DNA from: Timema cristinae | Taxonomy: Eukaryota > Arthropoda > Insecta > Phasmatodea > Timematidae | Reading direction: 5' to 3' | Length of the DNA stretch: 64,000 nucleotides | Assembly: GCA_039000515.1 (NCBI GenBank) | Contig: JBCFYV010011135.1 | Coordinates: 15,266,376 to 15,330,375 of the forward strand | In this document: positions 32,841 through 43,780 of the stretch, in pieces | How the letters are laid out: each line of letters starts with the position of its first letter | How positions within the stretch are numbered: the first letter of the stretch is position 1 | Made by a program: the position numbers and the translations under genes | The notes under the pieces: model-generated | Seen by the model: only the letters and a program-made list of their open reading frames with translations | Told to the model about the DNA's origin: nothing | Database searches by the model: none

Positions 32841-32959
32841 TCTGGGAGTAGGTACGAATACTGTCACTGTGACAAAAAGGAGCAGGTAAAAGGAACAGGT
32901 TCAGTAACAGATTGCTCCTGCTCCACTAAAGGAGCAGTTTTTCCCATCCCTACAAAGGA

Positions 32960-33430
32960 AGCCGTGCTGGCACATGTTGTGTGAACATGCCTTAATTCGG
33001 CAACTTCTGCGTAGTCTCTACTGGCATAGTGTGGACATGCCTTCATTCGGTAACTTCTGTAGTCTCTACTGGCATAGTGTGACATGCCGTCATTCGGCAA
33101 TTTCTGTAGTCTCTACTGGCATAGTGTGACATGCCGTCATTCGGCAACTTCTGCAGTCTCTACTGGCATAGTGTGGACATGCCGTCATTCGGCAACTTCT
33201 GTAGTCTCTACTGGCATAGTGTGGACATGCCCTCATTCGGCAACTTCTGCGCAGTCTCTACTGGCATAGTGTGGCATGCCGTCATTCGGCAACTTCTGCA
33301 GTCTCTACTGGCATAGTGTGGACATGCCTTCATTCGGCAACTTCTGCGCAGTCTCTACTGGCACAGTGTGGACACGCCGCGCTTATCATTCGGCAACTTC
33401 TGCGCAGTCTCTACTGGCATAGTGTGGACG
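32960..33430. repeat. 48-bp minisatellite, about 9 units
   Basis: Unit TGCCGTCATTCGGCAACTTC then TGTAGTCTCTACTGGCATAG and TGTGGACA. TGCCG-TCATT-CGGCA is a 5-bp-stem hairpin in most units. Units vary at 46-51 bp. Open frames of about 60-78 codons on both strands are period artefacts. Confidence 0.92.
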
Positions 33431-34054
33431 CAGCTTAAGAAGAGGAATCGTCTTTAATCTCACTGGTATTCATTCATGCTTTTGATCAAGTCGTTATGCT
33501 TGGTTACTGGAAGCCTAGGATTTAATCCAAGCCGGATGTTCAAAGGAATGTTTCCCTATCCTCCATCCTTCTCAATGCTAAGATGAGTGCCTTATTTCGA
33601 GCTTCCTTATTTATACATCTTGTTAGATTAAGCCGTTAACTATCATATCGTTAAACGTATTAATACAAATAAAAACACATTCGAAAGTAATTTATTTAGT
33701 ATTTATAAAAACGGCTTTAGAATAATAAAGTCAAAGTCTATAGAAATTGCACCCGAATTTGCGTGAAGAAATTACAGGAAACTATTTAGTTAAAAAAACT
33801 CATTATATTCATCCGGGTTTTAAATCCTGGTCTCTCTGTCACCAATAAATCTGACTAAATGAGCAATACTATTTTTACCGCGGGATGAAGAACCTTATCT
33901 GACCACCAGGAAAGTCACTAGATCTACTATCATATATTCATACGTCAAGACATGTCACTTTTGATAGATATTATCAATACATATAAAAACAAAATTAATA
34001 TAGTAAAATATAATTAATGTTGGCTGTAAAAATAATATTGTTTTTATTTTTCTT
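33431..34054. other. Unannotated stretch
   Basis: No gene recognised. TTTAAATCCTGGTCTCTCTG near 33820 may be a decayed SINE head on the minus strand. Confidence 0.4.
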
Positions 34055-34055
34055 C

Positions 34056-34340
34056 GGTGACCTGGTGGTCTAGAGGTAAGGTGTCAGACTTCTGTGCTGG
34101 CGGCCGGGGTTCAATCCTCGGTCCCGGCACAGATTTATCTGATTTCCAAACCCTTCCTTCACCTCTGACAAGACATCTTGTGAATGTGGGGAATGCCAGG
34201 CCTCCACCGTGGTTCGGATTCCACGTTAAACTGTAGGTCCTTCATTTCATCTCACAATCACCCTACCATTACACATTAGCGTAAGTGCGTATAACCCGAA
34301 CGGGTAGTAAGACGCGGTGCTAATAATAATAATAATAATA
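34056..34340 (+). mobile_element. SINE1 copy (full length)
   Basis: Head, B-box GGTTCAATCC, body, tail and (AAT)n. TATTTTTCT flanks both ends as a short duplication. Confidence 0.95.
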
Positions 34341-34364
34341 TTTTTCTAAAAGTTGACATCTTAG

Positions 34365-34530
34365 GTCAGTCTGTAGCGTGTCTGCCTATTGAGCTGTCAC
34401 CAGTTCGATATCCGGCATGGCTGAAAAAATGATCATTAGTAAAATACTGTACAGTGATTAATTAACTGGCGGGGTGCTGGGTGTTGTATTTGTTCTAGAG
34501 TTAAGTTAGTTTATAAGTCTATGTTTTTTT
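34365..34530 (+). mobile_element. SINE6-type tRNA-like repeat, copy 1
   Basis: Head GGTCAGTCTGTAGCGTGTC with CCAGTTCGATATCCGG as B-box, then TGTATTTGTTCTAGAGTTAA. The same ending occurs in a copy at 35885-36065. Confidence 0.5.
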
Positions 34531-34537
34531 ATTTTCA

Positions 34538-34775
34538 GCACTGCGTCTTTCTATCCTCCCGTATTATACGCCTATATAGTAATTACGTTAGTGGGTTATG
34601 GATGGACTAGGTTGATTCGATAGGAAATGTACCTACATTTTCGTAAAGGGAGATTGGGAAACCATATTGGAAAAAAAAAACACCCTTGGTATACCCAACC
34701 GGGATCGAACCCTGATCACCACGTCCCGTCGTCAGCAAGAATAGTGCGTTAGTCCACCGACATAAAAGTCCCTTT
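34538..34775 (-). mobile_element. SINE2 copy
   Basis: Diverged tail (GCACTGCGTCTTTCTATCC), body, B-box complement GGGATCGAACCC, and head. Confidence 0.8.
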
Positions 34776-35214
34776 CTGTGAAAATTGGGGTGTATATGCT
34801 TGGACGGTTGTAAGGTGGGGGGGCCTGGGGGTGGAGGGGTGAACCCTGCCATTTCTTGCCTCCGGACACATTAGCGAACAGTAAACTCGATTGGAAGCGA
34901 AACAAACTGGCTTGCTGAGTCCAGACAATTAGATTACACGGTGGCGCGCGCCCGTTTCTTTGTCGGCGCAGGCGCGGATGACAGAGGCGTGGTCAATACG
35001 AGATCTTCATCCCTTTTTCCGTCTTCTGAATAAATAGCTTGGGCCCGGTAAACTCATTCGTGGCGTAACATATGGTATCGCAACGAAGGGGTGTGTCTGT
35101 GTTGTTTTTTATATATATAAAAAAAAGTTTGTGAATCATCTAGCCGGGATGCCATTTGCGCATTAGTGTATCCTCTTATGTCCCCCAACCCCAGTTTTTT
35201 TTTTAGTTCATTTT

Positions 35215-35545
35215 AATTTCGGTCGGGTAAGTGTTCGCCTTAAGAGCCGATATTTGTGGGTTCAAACCCAAGTGAGGCTGATTGATTTTACTTGAGCGAT
35301 AACAATCCGTTGCACAACTTCCTTCGGAGGGGAAGTAAAGCCGCCTGTCCCATGTCGATTGTAGCATGCAATATAACCCATAGAAAGTTAATAGGAAAAG
35401 TATAGAATCGCTATTAACTATGGAAGGCAACTGGAAATAGTGGCACTTTCTGGAAGTTCTCTAGTACATGTGCTTTCTACCAGATGGTGAGGGCAGCACT
35501 AACAAGCATGCCCAGATCCGGATGGACGATAAACATAATCTAACC
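35215..35545 (+). mobile_element. SINE4 copy
   Basis: tRNA-like head GGTCGGGTAAGTGTTCGCC with loop CTTAAGA and B-box GGGTTCAAACCC, a body with CAACTTCCTTCGGAGGGG, and an end with TTTCTACCAGATGGTG and GGCAGCACTAAC. Confidence 0.65.
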
Positions 35546-35694
35546 AACCTTAGGCTTGAAGGCTTATCAAGCAAGCACTTAAGGGTGTGTGTATGGAGTT
35601 CCTAATATATATTTTTTATTTGAGGTATTTAACTTGCACCTTCTGAACCGACTGATTATACTAAGACACGTGAATTTCTTTGAGCGAGAGGGTA

Positions 35695-35860
35695 AGGACC
35701 ACCAATTTTGCTGGAAACGTATTTTAACGTGGGTTACAGGGTCCTTTTACAAGCACAATCGACATGGGACCGACGGCTTTATTTCCCCTCCGAAGGAAGT
35801 TGTGCTACGAATTTTTTTATCGCTCAGCAAAAATAAATTGACCCCGGTTAGGTTTGAAGA
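35695..35860 (-). mobile_element. SINE4 fragment, inverted
   Basis: Minus strand carries GAGCGATAA, CACAACTTCCTTCGGAGGGG and GTCCCATGTCGATTGTG, matching the body of the copy at 35215. The two copies form an inverted pair. Confidence 0.65.
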
Positions 35861-35884
35861 GTTCTCTTATTATCTGACACATTA

Positions 35885-36065
35885 GTTTGGTCGGTAGTGT
35901 GTTTTTCTATTAAACCAAGGGTCCAGGGTTTTATTCCTGACGTTACCGAAGTAGACTTACTTATAATTTGTAAAATATGGGTTTCCCGCTTTACATTTAT
36001 AGCTTAACGGTCAGAGGGAGGGTGTAGTGTTTGTTCTAGATTTAAACTATTTTATGAGTCGTGGG
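35885..36065 (+). mobile_element. SINE6-type repeat, copy 2
   Basis: tRNA-like head with CCAGGGTTTTATTCCTG in the B-box position, and an end with GTGTTTGTTCTAGATTTAAA like copy 1. Confidence 0.45.
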
Positions 36066-36114
36066 CTGATATAATCAGTCGGTTCAGAAATGGCACTTTA
36101 AATACTTTGATCAA

Positions 36115-36380
36115 TTTTTTTACAAAAAAATCCCTATTTTTTATAGTTTTCAAACAAAAGTTTTTGGCCAAAATAAAAAAAAACATTGCTCCAGTAGTAA
36201 CGTTTAGTTTAATTTTCTTCACGTGTTGATATCAACAGTTGTTGAATATCTGTCGTGATCTTCACGAAATGTGGCCAGGATTTTTTTTTTTTTTAAGTTT
36301 CTTATCAAATTAGTCGATGCTCATGACATGTATTCGAGAACTGTTTATATTACTATGTGTAGAAAATTAAACTAAACATA
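36115..36380. mobile_element. Foldback MITE copy, diverged
   Basis: Left arm with TTTTTGGCCAAAATAAA, TTAATTTTCTTCACG and TCAACAGTTGTTGAATATC; right arm GACATGTATTCGAGAACTGT and AGAAAATTAAACT. Confidence 0.8.
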
Positions 36381-36494
36381 TCTATCCAACCAATATTTGA
36401 GTTTGATAGATTAAATAACCAATCAATTATATTTGTTGGTTAAGGTTATAGCCTCATCTAAATATCATATTATTTAAATTGAAAAATGACACCT

Positions 36495-36565
36495 TGATAC
36501 GGGAATAGAACCCGGGACTTTTGACTTATTACGCCACTGCTCTAACCACTGAGCTATCCATGAAT
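36495..36565 (-). tRNA. tRNA-Ile(AAT)-like sequence, probably a pseudogene
   Basis: Minus strand has TAGCTCAGTGGTTAGAGC (D-arm/A-box), an anticodon arm TGGC-GTAATAA-GTCA with AAT at the anticodon, and the T-arm CGGGTTCTATTCCCG. The 3' acceptor strand does not pair with the 5' bases, so it is unlikely to fold as a working tRNA. It is not followed by a recognised SINE body. Confidence 0.5.
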
Positions 36566-36687
36566 CGTCCCTTGCTTAGGGTCATTCTTCACTCTTATGT
36601 TAAGGCAAAGTTTATGTTGGACGTGCGGAAATCGTTGGTTATCTATTCCATCATGATATGTGAATTCGTACACTTGTAATAATTGTA

Positions 36688-36960
36688 ACCCGCCTCGGTG
36701 GCGTAGTTGGCTAACGCGCTAGTCGTGTTGAGCTCGACTGCTGAGGATGGGAAGATCGAGGTTCGAATCTCGGTTGGGCGAACTGGGGGTGGTTTTTCCT
36801 AAATGGTTTTCCACTCTCCCTCTACGCAAATGCGGGTTCACTTCCTCTAATTCAACCTTCCCAATTCCTAATCCTTTAGCGTAATTAGTACTTAAAGCGT
36901 ATAACCCGAACGGGTAGTAAGACGCGGTGCTAAGTAATAATAATAATAGTAATAATAATT
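36688..36960 (+). mobile_element. SINE2 copy (near full length)
   Basis: CGCCTCGGTGGCGTAGTTGG head, B-box GGTTCGAATCTC, body, and the tail ACCCGAACGGGTAGTAAGAC followed by AAT-like repeats. A very good match to the copy at 18712. Confidence 0.95.
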
Positions 36961-37039
36961 GTACTATTGGCAGCAAACAGCAACTATAGAGTCGATGGTG
37001 GTTGCGTTATTTGATAGATTGTGTGTGGTCTTAGTTGAT

Positions 37040-37301
37040 AATGTATCGATGTTTATTATTTGTAATTTTTTTTTATGAAGCTGGCAGTTTTCTATTGAAA
37101 AATGTCAATTTTATCGATATTCTCTCACTGTTAAAATTATAGAGGAGGTGTGTATATAAAAAGTATAACTTAATCAACATGCTTCTATTCTTTAACAAAC
37201 AGTTTCCGAAAGAAAAATTGCAAAACATTAAAAATTCTTGAAGATAACTCTTTGTTCCCATGCATCTGCATATCTGCGCCAAATGAAAAGGGCCAATCGC
37301 C
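37040..37301. mobile_element. TTAA element, copy 3, truncated half
   Basis: Reverse orientation; ends GGGCCAATCGCC at TTAA (37302-37305). The other half is missing beyond about 37040. Confidence 0.75.
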
Positions 37302-37321
37302 TTAACTCTCACTGATAGGTA

Positions 37322-37530
37322 CGTAGACTAAACGTCACGCTCATCTAGCTTGGTTAGCCGATAAAGGGCAGCTTGGGTTTTGGAGTCCCGGTCGAAGCCT
37401 GAGGGCTCGTTATGCTGACCATGTGACACCCTCTTTGAGCAGCATTTGGCACTATCTTCGCCAACATATGGCGGCTGCTAGGTAGGTATGGCTCGATTGC
37501 GTGATGATACCATTGATATAAGCCTAGTAT
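37322..37530 (+). mobile_element. SINE3-type fragment
   Basis: Shares GGCTCGTTATGCTGACCATG, TTTGGCAC, TTCG and GGTATGGCTCGATTGC with the right part of the SINE3 copy at 13154-13325. Confidence 0.5.
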
Positions 37531-37853
37531 AAGAAAAGGAAAGATTCTATTATAATTACTTTTTTTTGTAGTTTGAAATGCTGTATGAATATTAAACCTA
37601 AAAAAGCGTCAATTTAAATAATAATAAAATTAAATAGGGAATTTTTTGTCGATTTGTATTGCATATAGTTGAACATAAATTAACCTAATAGCTGTCATAT
37701 CTACTCCACCCCATCTGTCATTTATGTTTACGAAAAACAACTCAAAAGTCGTTATCGCGCCCCACTTTGGACCTAAACACTTGGTCGATATTACTCGACA
37801 CCAAGACGTAACCAATGAAAACGTTAAAATTCCCCTTTATAACTAAATTGAAG

Positions 37854-38129
37854 GTGACCTGGTGGTCTAGGGGTAAGGTGTCGTACTTCTGTGCTGGGGT
37901 CCGGGGTTCAATCATAGGTCCCGGCACAGATTATCTGATTTCCAAACCCTTCCTATCACCTCTGACAAGATATCTTGTGAATGTGTGGAATGCCAGGCCT
38001 CCACCGTGGTTCGGATTCCACGTTAAACTGTAGGTCCTCCATTTCATCTCACAATCACCCTACCATTACACATTAGCGTAAGTGCGTATAACCCGAACGG
38101 GTAGTAAGACGCGGTGCTAATAATATAAC
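37854..38129 (+). mobile_element. SINE1 copy with clear target duplication
   Basis: ATAACTAAATTGAA before and ATAACTTAATTGAA after (13 of 14 match). Head, body and tail are complete, with a short AAT end. Confidence 0.95.
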
Positions 38130-38211
38130 TTAATTGAAATGAGTTCGGTGACTCAGTCGCTCAATTATTTCTGGAATTTTTTGAAATTGTCAGGGACTTT
38201 TTTTATCTTTC

Positions 38212-38465
38212 TTAACAAAGCTCCTTATTACCCGTTCGGGCTATACGCTTATGTACTAATAACTCTAATGGTTTGATTCAGGGGTTAGGAAGGCTACATT
38301 TATAGAAATTTTACCCGAATTTTCATAAAAGAAGAGTGGAAAAATATTTTGGAAAAAATCTTCCTCAGTACACTCGACCGAGATTTAACCTTTATCTCCC
38401 CATCATTGCCAGTCTAGTCTACTTTTCTAGAAGCGCCTTAGACCATGTGGCCACCGAAACAGGTA
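38212..38465 (-). mobile_element. SINE2 copy
   Basis: Tail TTATTACCCGTTCGGGCTAT, body, and head ending TGTGGCCACCGAAACAGG. An open frame across it is not a gene. Confidence 0.85.
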
Positions 38466-38469
38466 CCGG

Positions 38470-39835
38470 TGATATTAAATACTCACTAGCGTCGGAAGAG
38501 CAAGATATTAACTTTTATTATCTACTAACCCCCTTTCCATGGACCATGGATTGGGGTCATCTCCGATAAGAGATGGGCTGAAGCATGGAAATCAAGCAGG
38601 GCTTACAACTGCTCAACATCTGTCACTAGTTTGAATAATAGGGGGGAGGCAGGGGTCTCTTTATATAGCTCACTTTTCAAAACTGGTATGTCTACAAGTC
38701 TTACACCTGCTGGCTGTATACAAGGTTCATAAAGTATTGTCCATTATGGTTTGCTATCGGTGCGTTATTGTCATTTTAAATAGATATTTAAATCGAAAGG
38801 GGTAATATATTTAGCCCTTTATTGCCGAAGTGAAAATGTAAAATAGCATAGTGAATATATTCATGCTTTTTTTTTCCTGTAATCGATCTGCCTTATGTTA
38901 AATATACGCTTTGTTGCGTGGATTTTTTTATATAGCTTTTGAACTATAATAACACGCCTAATTATTTTATATATATATATATATTTTGTATAAATGTCTG
39001 TAAAGTAATCGTAGCAAAAAAGAGACATTACGTTGGAAAAAATATATACACTTTTTTTTAAATGGGTCTAAATATATGTATTAATTTTTTTTTCAAATTG
39101 ATTACTTGGTTGATCTATAACGTACTTTATTATGATTCCAGCGTTGCAATAAAAGTCATGTCCTGACAAAAGCTATCGACTTTTATTTATGATTAGTGGC
39201 AGTATTGGTAACATAGGCTACTTTGCAAACACAAATAACAAACTTTACTATATCCGTGAATTATCTACCGCGGGTCCATTTAAACCTATACAATCATGAA
39301 AATAAAATGTGATTACATATTATATTGTTCTAAAGGTAATGGAAAAGTCATGATGTGATCTCTCTTGACCATGCACTTGGTTAATTAAATTTGTTTGCTG
39401 ATCATAAATGCACTGCGTCATAAAACCCGTAGGCGCTATCAAAATGTCCTAAAGGCTAGGTTTATATTCACGCATAACACAAACTAATTAGTAAATAGTG
39501 CATAGCAAACATTGCACACTTCATAAAAAGAATACAGTGGTTTATAATGAAACATTGTGTATAAAGTCTTACTTAAATTTATTGCATTTTGCCTCTCTTA
39601 CTAGATAAGTTTTTTTATTTACTTCACTAAAGGGTTCACTCGAAAAACTTACGTTCATCAAATTGTATCTTTTGAAACTTGAATTTAACTAATTTAACTT
39701 TTGCATGTACTATTAAATCGAATTAGATTTTATGTAAATTTGATTATGATTTTATCATTTTCATGAATATTAAGGTAGAACTATCTCGGCAACAATAACA
39801 AAATTATATTTACCCTTAAGGTTTGGATGCAAAGA
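38470..39835. other. AT-rich stretch without recognised features
   Basis: About 1.4 kb. CCATGGACCATGG palindromic text lies near 38537. No exon, RNA gene or element ends recognised. Confidence 0.4.
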
Positions 39836-39839
39836 ATGC

Positions 39840-40165
39840 GAGAAAATGTAAAAAAAAAAAATCTTTGGGCCAAACTAAATCAAATATTGCTCCACTAAAA
39901 AGAGATAGTATAATTTTCTTTACATGATGAAATCAACAGTTGTTGAATATTTGTCACGAGCATAGCGGCATCTGATGACAAACTTTTTAAATGAAGAGCA
40001 AAAGTTGTCATTAAATGAAGGACGTTATTAACAGATATTCAACAACTGATGATATCACCATGTAACGAAAATTAAACTCTATTTTGTACTAAAGTAATAT
40101 GGGATTTATTTTGACCAAATAAATGTTTTCATATAAAAATTGCATAAACCCTTACCCTTTTTTCG
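39840..40165. mobile_element. Foldback MITE copy (near complete)
   Basis: Left arm TCAACAGTTGTTGAATATT and GTCACGAGCATAGCGGCAT, right arm ACAGATATTCAACAACTGAT and GAAAATTAAACTC, separated by about 70 bp. The arms pair over most of the element. Confidence 0.88.
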
Positions 40166-40600
40166 CGTCTTCCACATCCCCGCCTTATTTTTCATTCATA
40201 TATACATTATACACCCGTAGTAATTTATTCTAAAACATATAAAATTAGTTACTAACAAACAAGTATGTCTTCCACAAGCCATTTCAAACATGAACAATAG
40301 ATGACTCTTCGTGTGCTGTGAATACTGTCGTTTGGTTGGTTAGAGCTTCCTTCTCCTTACATTCTCATTGGCTGATCCAAGGTCCGTCTATTTTCAAGTC
40401 CATGCATAACGCATAAAAGGCCCAAGTTAAATCAACTTTATGCGTTGTGCACACTTCATTAATCGCCATGTGTTTATAATGAACACATTCATTGAAAATA
40501 TTGTTTTTCAACTTCTTGCGCACAATGGTCTATGCACTATTCGTGATTAGTTATACCCTATCAAAGAATATAGACCCAGGCTTATAGGACAAAGAGGATA
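40166..40600. other. Unannotated stretch
   Basis: No gene recognised. Confidence 0.35.
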
Positions 40601-40720
40601 AAGGTATAGTATGGATTAAATATACTCGTATTTGCTTTGAGGGAGAGTAGGAAATCGTTGGACAAACCACCCTCAATACCCTTGGCCAAGATAACAACCC
40701 CAACCTTTCCGTCACTTTCG
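40600..40720 (-). mobile_element. SINE2 fragment
   Basis: Minus strand carries GAGGGTGGTTTGTCCAACG and TCCTACTCTCCCTCAAAGC, matching the SINE2 body; the tail is missing. Confidence 0.55.
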
Positions 40721-41078
40721 AATCTGTTTAAATAGATAAACCTAAAACCTAGTCTCCTCCCTAAGGCTAAAACTTGATTGTGTAGCCAAATGATACAAAT
40801 CTCTATCTCCCCCCCCCCCCTTGATCTTGAAGCCGGGGGGAGGGTCGGACCTTGACATCCATCCGGTGACTTGGAAAGATGAAAGGAGACGTCCAGAAGC
40901 ATACCCGTAGCATCTCTCGCGGATCCATAACGTCAGAGCTGGAGATTTTTACTTCCCAGTTCCTAGCGACCTAAATAACTTTAAGTCATTCAGGAACCGC
41001 GACTTCAACCGGACCCGCATTGAACAGTAGGGCCCGCCTGCCTGGACCATTTGGTATGCAGCATCTCTAAAGCACATT

Positions 41079-41345
41079 CTAGCCTGCTATCCCGCTGCGC
41101 GTTTCTGCAGGTGACGTCATCGACCGGCCCGCCACTTGTCCAAGTTCGTCCACCGTTCTCCAACATCCCAAGACAGTTTCTCGGAGAACAGCCATGTGGT
41201 GATTCAACTTTCGACCTAGGAAAAGAGAAGCTGGCGATGATCCAGTAGACTCATGGAAGGCTGAGTTGAAAGCCAGATTAAGAAAATCTAACTCCTGGTC
41301 CCACCTATTTTGTTCCTGACTATGGAAGATCGTCAGGGTCAGCAA
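41079..41345 (-). pseudogene. gypsy integrase, C-terminal part
   Basis: Contains WDQELDFLNLAFNSAFHEST and GSSPASLFLGRKLNHH, typical of the segment after the integrase core where the reading returns to the Pol host-factor-like tail. Separated from the core by a frame break at about 41350. Confidence 0.8.
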
Positions 41346-41355
41346 TCACTAAATT

Positions 41356-41664
41356 TCAGTTAAACCGTTCCACATGGTTTGGCCCAGGGTGATAATGGCT
41401 CCTGGTAACATGCCTTATGCCCCAACCGAAACACATGTCCTTAAATGTGACAGACCTAAAGCAGGGGCCATTGTCACTAACAATAATGCGTGGGGCTCCA
41501 AAAAATGTCCAAACACGCCTACTAAGAGCGTTGACAGGAGTAGTCACCTTCATGTAACGAAAAGGAATCGGTATTACAAACTTTGAAAAAACGTCAACTA
41601 ATACAAGAATACAGAAGTTACCTAAAGAAGAACGGGTAATGGGTCCAATATAATCGATGAACAC
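41356..41664 (-). pseudogene. gypsy integrase core
   Basis: Shows the DDE residues in context: FIDYIGPI (first Asp), IVSDNGPCF (second Asp) and NHVERFN (Glu). About 100 residues are readable without a stop. Truncated at both ends by frame breaks relative to its neighbours. Confidence 0.88.
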
Positions 41665-41846
41665 CTTATCCCAACTCTGTAATTTTGGGTGGGCTTAGCC
41701 TTCTGGAAATCCTCACAGTGACTAACCCACTCTTTATCGTCACTATACAGTCCAGGCCAGAAGAACTCTCTAGAAACTTTCCTGGAAGTTTTGAGTACGC
41801 CTAGATGGCCACCATACACAGAATCATGAAAATACCTCATCAACAT
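41622..41846 (-). pseudogene. gypsy integrase zinc-binding region
   Basis: HDSVYGGHLGVLKTSRKV and FFWPGLYSDDKEWVSHCEDF resemble the HHCC finger, but the second Cys of the CxxC pair reads Phe (CEDF). It overlaps the core fragment in another frame. Confidence 0.8.
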
Positions 41847-41851
41847 GGGGC

Positions 41852-42052
41852 TTATCTGGGGCGTATAGCCACGGGAACAACAATCTTCTTACACTTTCCC
41901 TTAGCATTGGTCACAACAAGAAAATCTTTAAACATAGAATGTAGACCTACTTTCTCTCCTCTCAGAATCCTGTCCTTGATGTCAAGACACCAGGGGTTGC
42001 TACCCTGATGATCTCTGATTGAAACAAAAGATTCAGGAATAGACCTTATCAC
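41852..42052 (-). pseudogene. gypsy RNase H to integrase linker
   Basis: About 66 readable residues between RNase H and the zinc-binding region, with DIKDRILRGEKVGLHSMF and the VTNAKGKCKKIVVP strand usual just before the HHCC finger. Low-complexity shadows on the plus strand were ignored. Confidence 0.65.
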
Positions 42053-42203
42053 ACAGGACGCTGGCGCTACCTCCTCAGAACCATGGTACTACAATCTTCA
42101 GCCATTTGGGATAAAGCATCCGCAGTTAAAGTGTGCTTCCCAGAAATGTGATGGGCCTTAAACTTGAATTTGGAAAACCTCCAAACCCACCTAACCACCT
42201 TAC

Positions 42204-42632
42204 CTAACTGTTTTGATGCTTCCACATCCACACAAGCGCCATGTTGTCAGGGTAAAGCTCGAAATCTCTCTCTTCTAAATAATCAGCAAATTTCTCGATG
42301 CTATAAACAAATCCAAGGCATTCTTTCTCGTAGGCACTATACCTCCTTTCGGCGTCGGTGAGCGTCCGACTAGCGAAAGACGCCGGCTTAACGCCCTCCG
42401 AAGTCCTCTGGGATAGAACATCGCCCAGAGCCACAGAAGAGGCATCAACGTGAAGGAGAAAAGGAATCGAAAAATCAGTCATCCGTAATACCTCGGGAGA
42501 GATAAGCTTCTTTTTTAAAAGGTCAAAAGCATGAGCCTGATCCTCACCCCAACAGAAAACAATAACACCCTTCTTTTTTAGGAAGTTAAGACGTAGTATG
42601 CATAGTAGTGGCGTAGTATGCATACATCCCAA
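42204..42632 (-). pseudogene. gypsy RNase H domain
   Basis: Residues LLHVDASSVALGDVLSQ, YSAYEKECLGFVYSIEKF and ELYPDNMALVW match the RNase H strands around the three acidic residues. The frame overlaps the end of the RT fragment by a shift. Confidence 0.85.
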
Positions 42633-43041
42633 TTAATCGCATAATACCTTTAAGGTTCTTGGGTGGGGGGTATTTCAAAATTAGATGGATGCGCTCAGGA
42701 TCAATGAGCAGATTTTCCGAGGAAATCACATACCTAAGATATTTGATCGATGGCCTAGCCCATGTCACTTTATCGGGGTTAACAGTTAAACCTACACTGC
42801 GCAGACGACTCAACACTTTCTCTAAATGCCCTATATGGTCATCCCTAGAGTCACTGTACACACAGATATCATCCAAGTAATTGAACACATACTTGAACTT
42901 AATGTCCGAAAGGATGTGATCCAGGACGCGACTCAATGCTTTTTCACCAATACTACAATCAAGGGGGACGTGGTTGAACTCGTACTGTCTCCAAGAGGTG
43001 ACAAAAGCCGTATGCTTTTTGAAGACTCTACCAAGACACAT
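42586..43041 (-). pseudogene. gypsy reverse transcriptase, palm and thumb
   Basis: The catalytic box is FNYLDDICVYS (YLDD at about 42868-42879), followed by HLEKVLSRLRSVGLTVNP and KYLRYVIS, all usual for gypsy RT. The upstream part of the domain is in another frame. Confidence 0.9.
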
Positions 43042-43270
43042 TGCAAAAAACTGGCGTTGAGGTCAATCAAACTAAATACCTTAGCCTTACCTAAATGCTG
43101 AAAGGTGGACTCAATACTTGGCATAGGTTAAGTATCGGACTGGATTTTCCTATTATTCTTCCGTTATTCAACAATTAATCTATACCCTTCACCTTTCTTA
43201 GGGATTATAAACGCAGGACTAGCATATGGAGAATTTAAGGGGCGAATGACTCCTTTAGATTCTAAATCAA
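42933..43270 (-). pseudogene. gypsy reverse transcriptase, N-terminal fingers
   Basis: GVIRPLNSPYASPAFIIPKK is readable at about 43180-43245, followed by an in-frame stop. FQHLGKAKVFSLIDLNASF (first catalytic Asp region) follows in ORF 42933-43124. The two pieces and the YLDD piece need frame changes between them. Confidence 0.85.
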
Positions 43271-43302
43271 CTCTATGAAAATCTTCATTTGGGGGGTGGG
43301 GG

Positions 43303-43312
43303 GGGGGGGGGA
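43303..43312. repeat. Poly-G tract
   Basis: Part of a G-rich run (about 43291-43312) inside the gypsy remnant; probably a later expansion. Confidence 0.7.
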
Positions 43313-43559
43313 CAAGAGTATGGACCCGATCTTACGGGAACGTTGTCTTCAACAACGATCTCATAGGAGAGTATATCACATCTTCCTAACCTGGGAGTGA
43401 TGACATCAGGGAACCTTTAAATAACCCCATTTATTGCTTCCTCGCAATTATCCAAGAAGCACATGGTAGGGATAATAGGAGAACTGCACATAGGAACTTT
43501 AATCCTAGGAGAGAATTCAAATGTTAGTTCGCTGCGTGCCGGATTGATTGTGGTTCCAA

Positions 43560-43780
43560 TTTCCCACAAAAAAATCATTTTCCAAAATAATATCATAGGG
43601 TAGGGAGGGAATACAAAACAAACTTCTTTTCTAATAAAATCCCATCATTTAATGGACAAATTAACCCTCTCTTTAACAAGTAAAGAATTACCATTCCCTA
43701 CAACAAATGATTTGGCATTTACCCTTTGAATATTAATTTTACCAGTATCTTTTAAACTATACTATAAACTATATGTCTGG
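43560..43780 (-). pseudogene. gypsy protease-proximal fragment
   Basis: Minus strand reads SLPYDIILENDFFVGNW, resembling the C-terminal part of a retropepsin (ILGxDFL-like). Short and broken; this marks the 5' limit of the recognisable pol. Confidence 0.5.

Larger units (their letters stand above)
31883..32952. mobile_element. hAT-like element (1070 bp) with perfect 8-bp duplication
   Basis: CAAAGGAA at 31875-31882 and 32953-32960 is an exact 8-bp target duplication. Ends are TAAGGATGGG (left) and TAGGGATGGG read from the right. Words such as CTGCTCCT, CTGTTCCTT and AAGGAGCAG recur in both subterminal regions, consistent with transposase-binding sites. There is no transposase frame. Two other elements are nested inside (32381-32605 and 32612-32840). 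Confidence 0.88.
40900..43780 (-). mobile_element. Decayed gypsy-type LTR retrotransposon (pol remnant)
   Basis: In minus-strand order the domains are protease end, reverse transcriptase, RNase H, integrase zinc-binding, integrase core and integrase C-terminal part: the Ty3/gypsy order. They lie in different frames with stops between, so the element is inactive. A poly-G/purine run on the minus strand (complement of about 40811-40828) could mark the polypurine tract. No pair of LTRs was found, and gag was not recognised upstream. Confidence 0.88.

Noticed and set aside
35589..35885. A 98-codon plus frame
   Set aside because: It overlaps an inverted SINE4 fragment and shows no domain.
43291..43312. 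G-run as the gypsy polypurine tract
   Set aside because: It lies within the RT region on the wrong strand for a minus-oriented element; the run near 40811-40828 is a better but unproven candidate.
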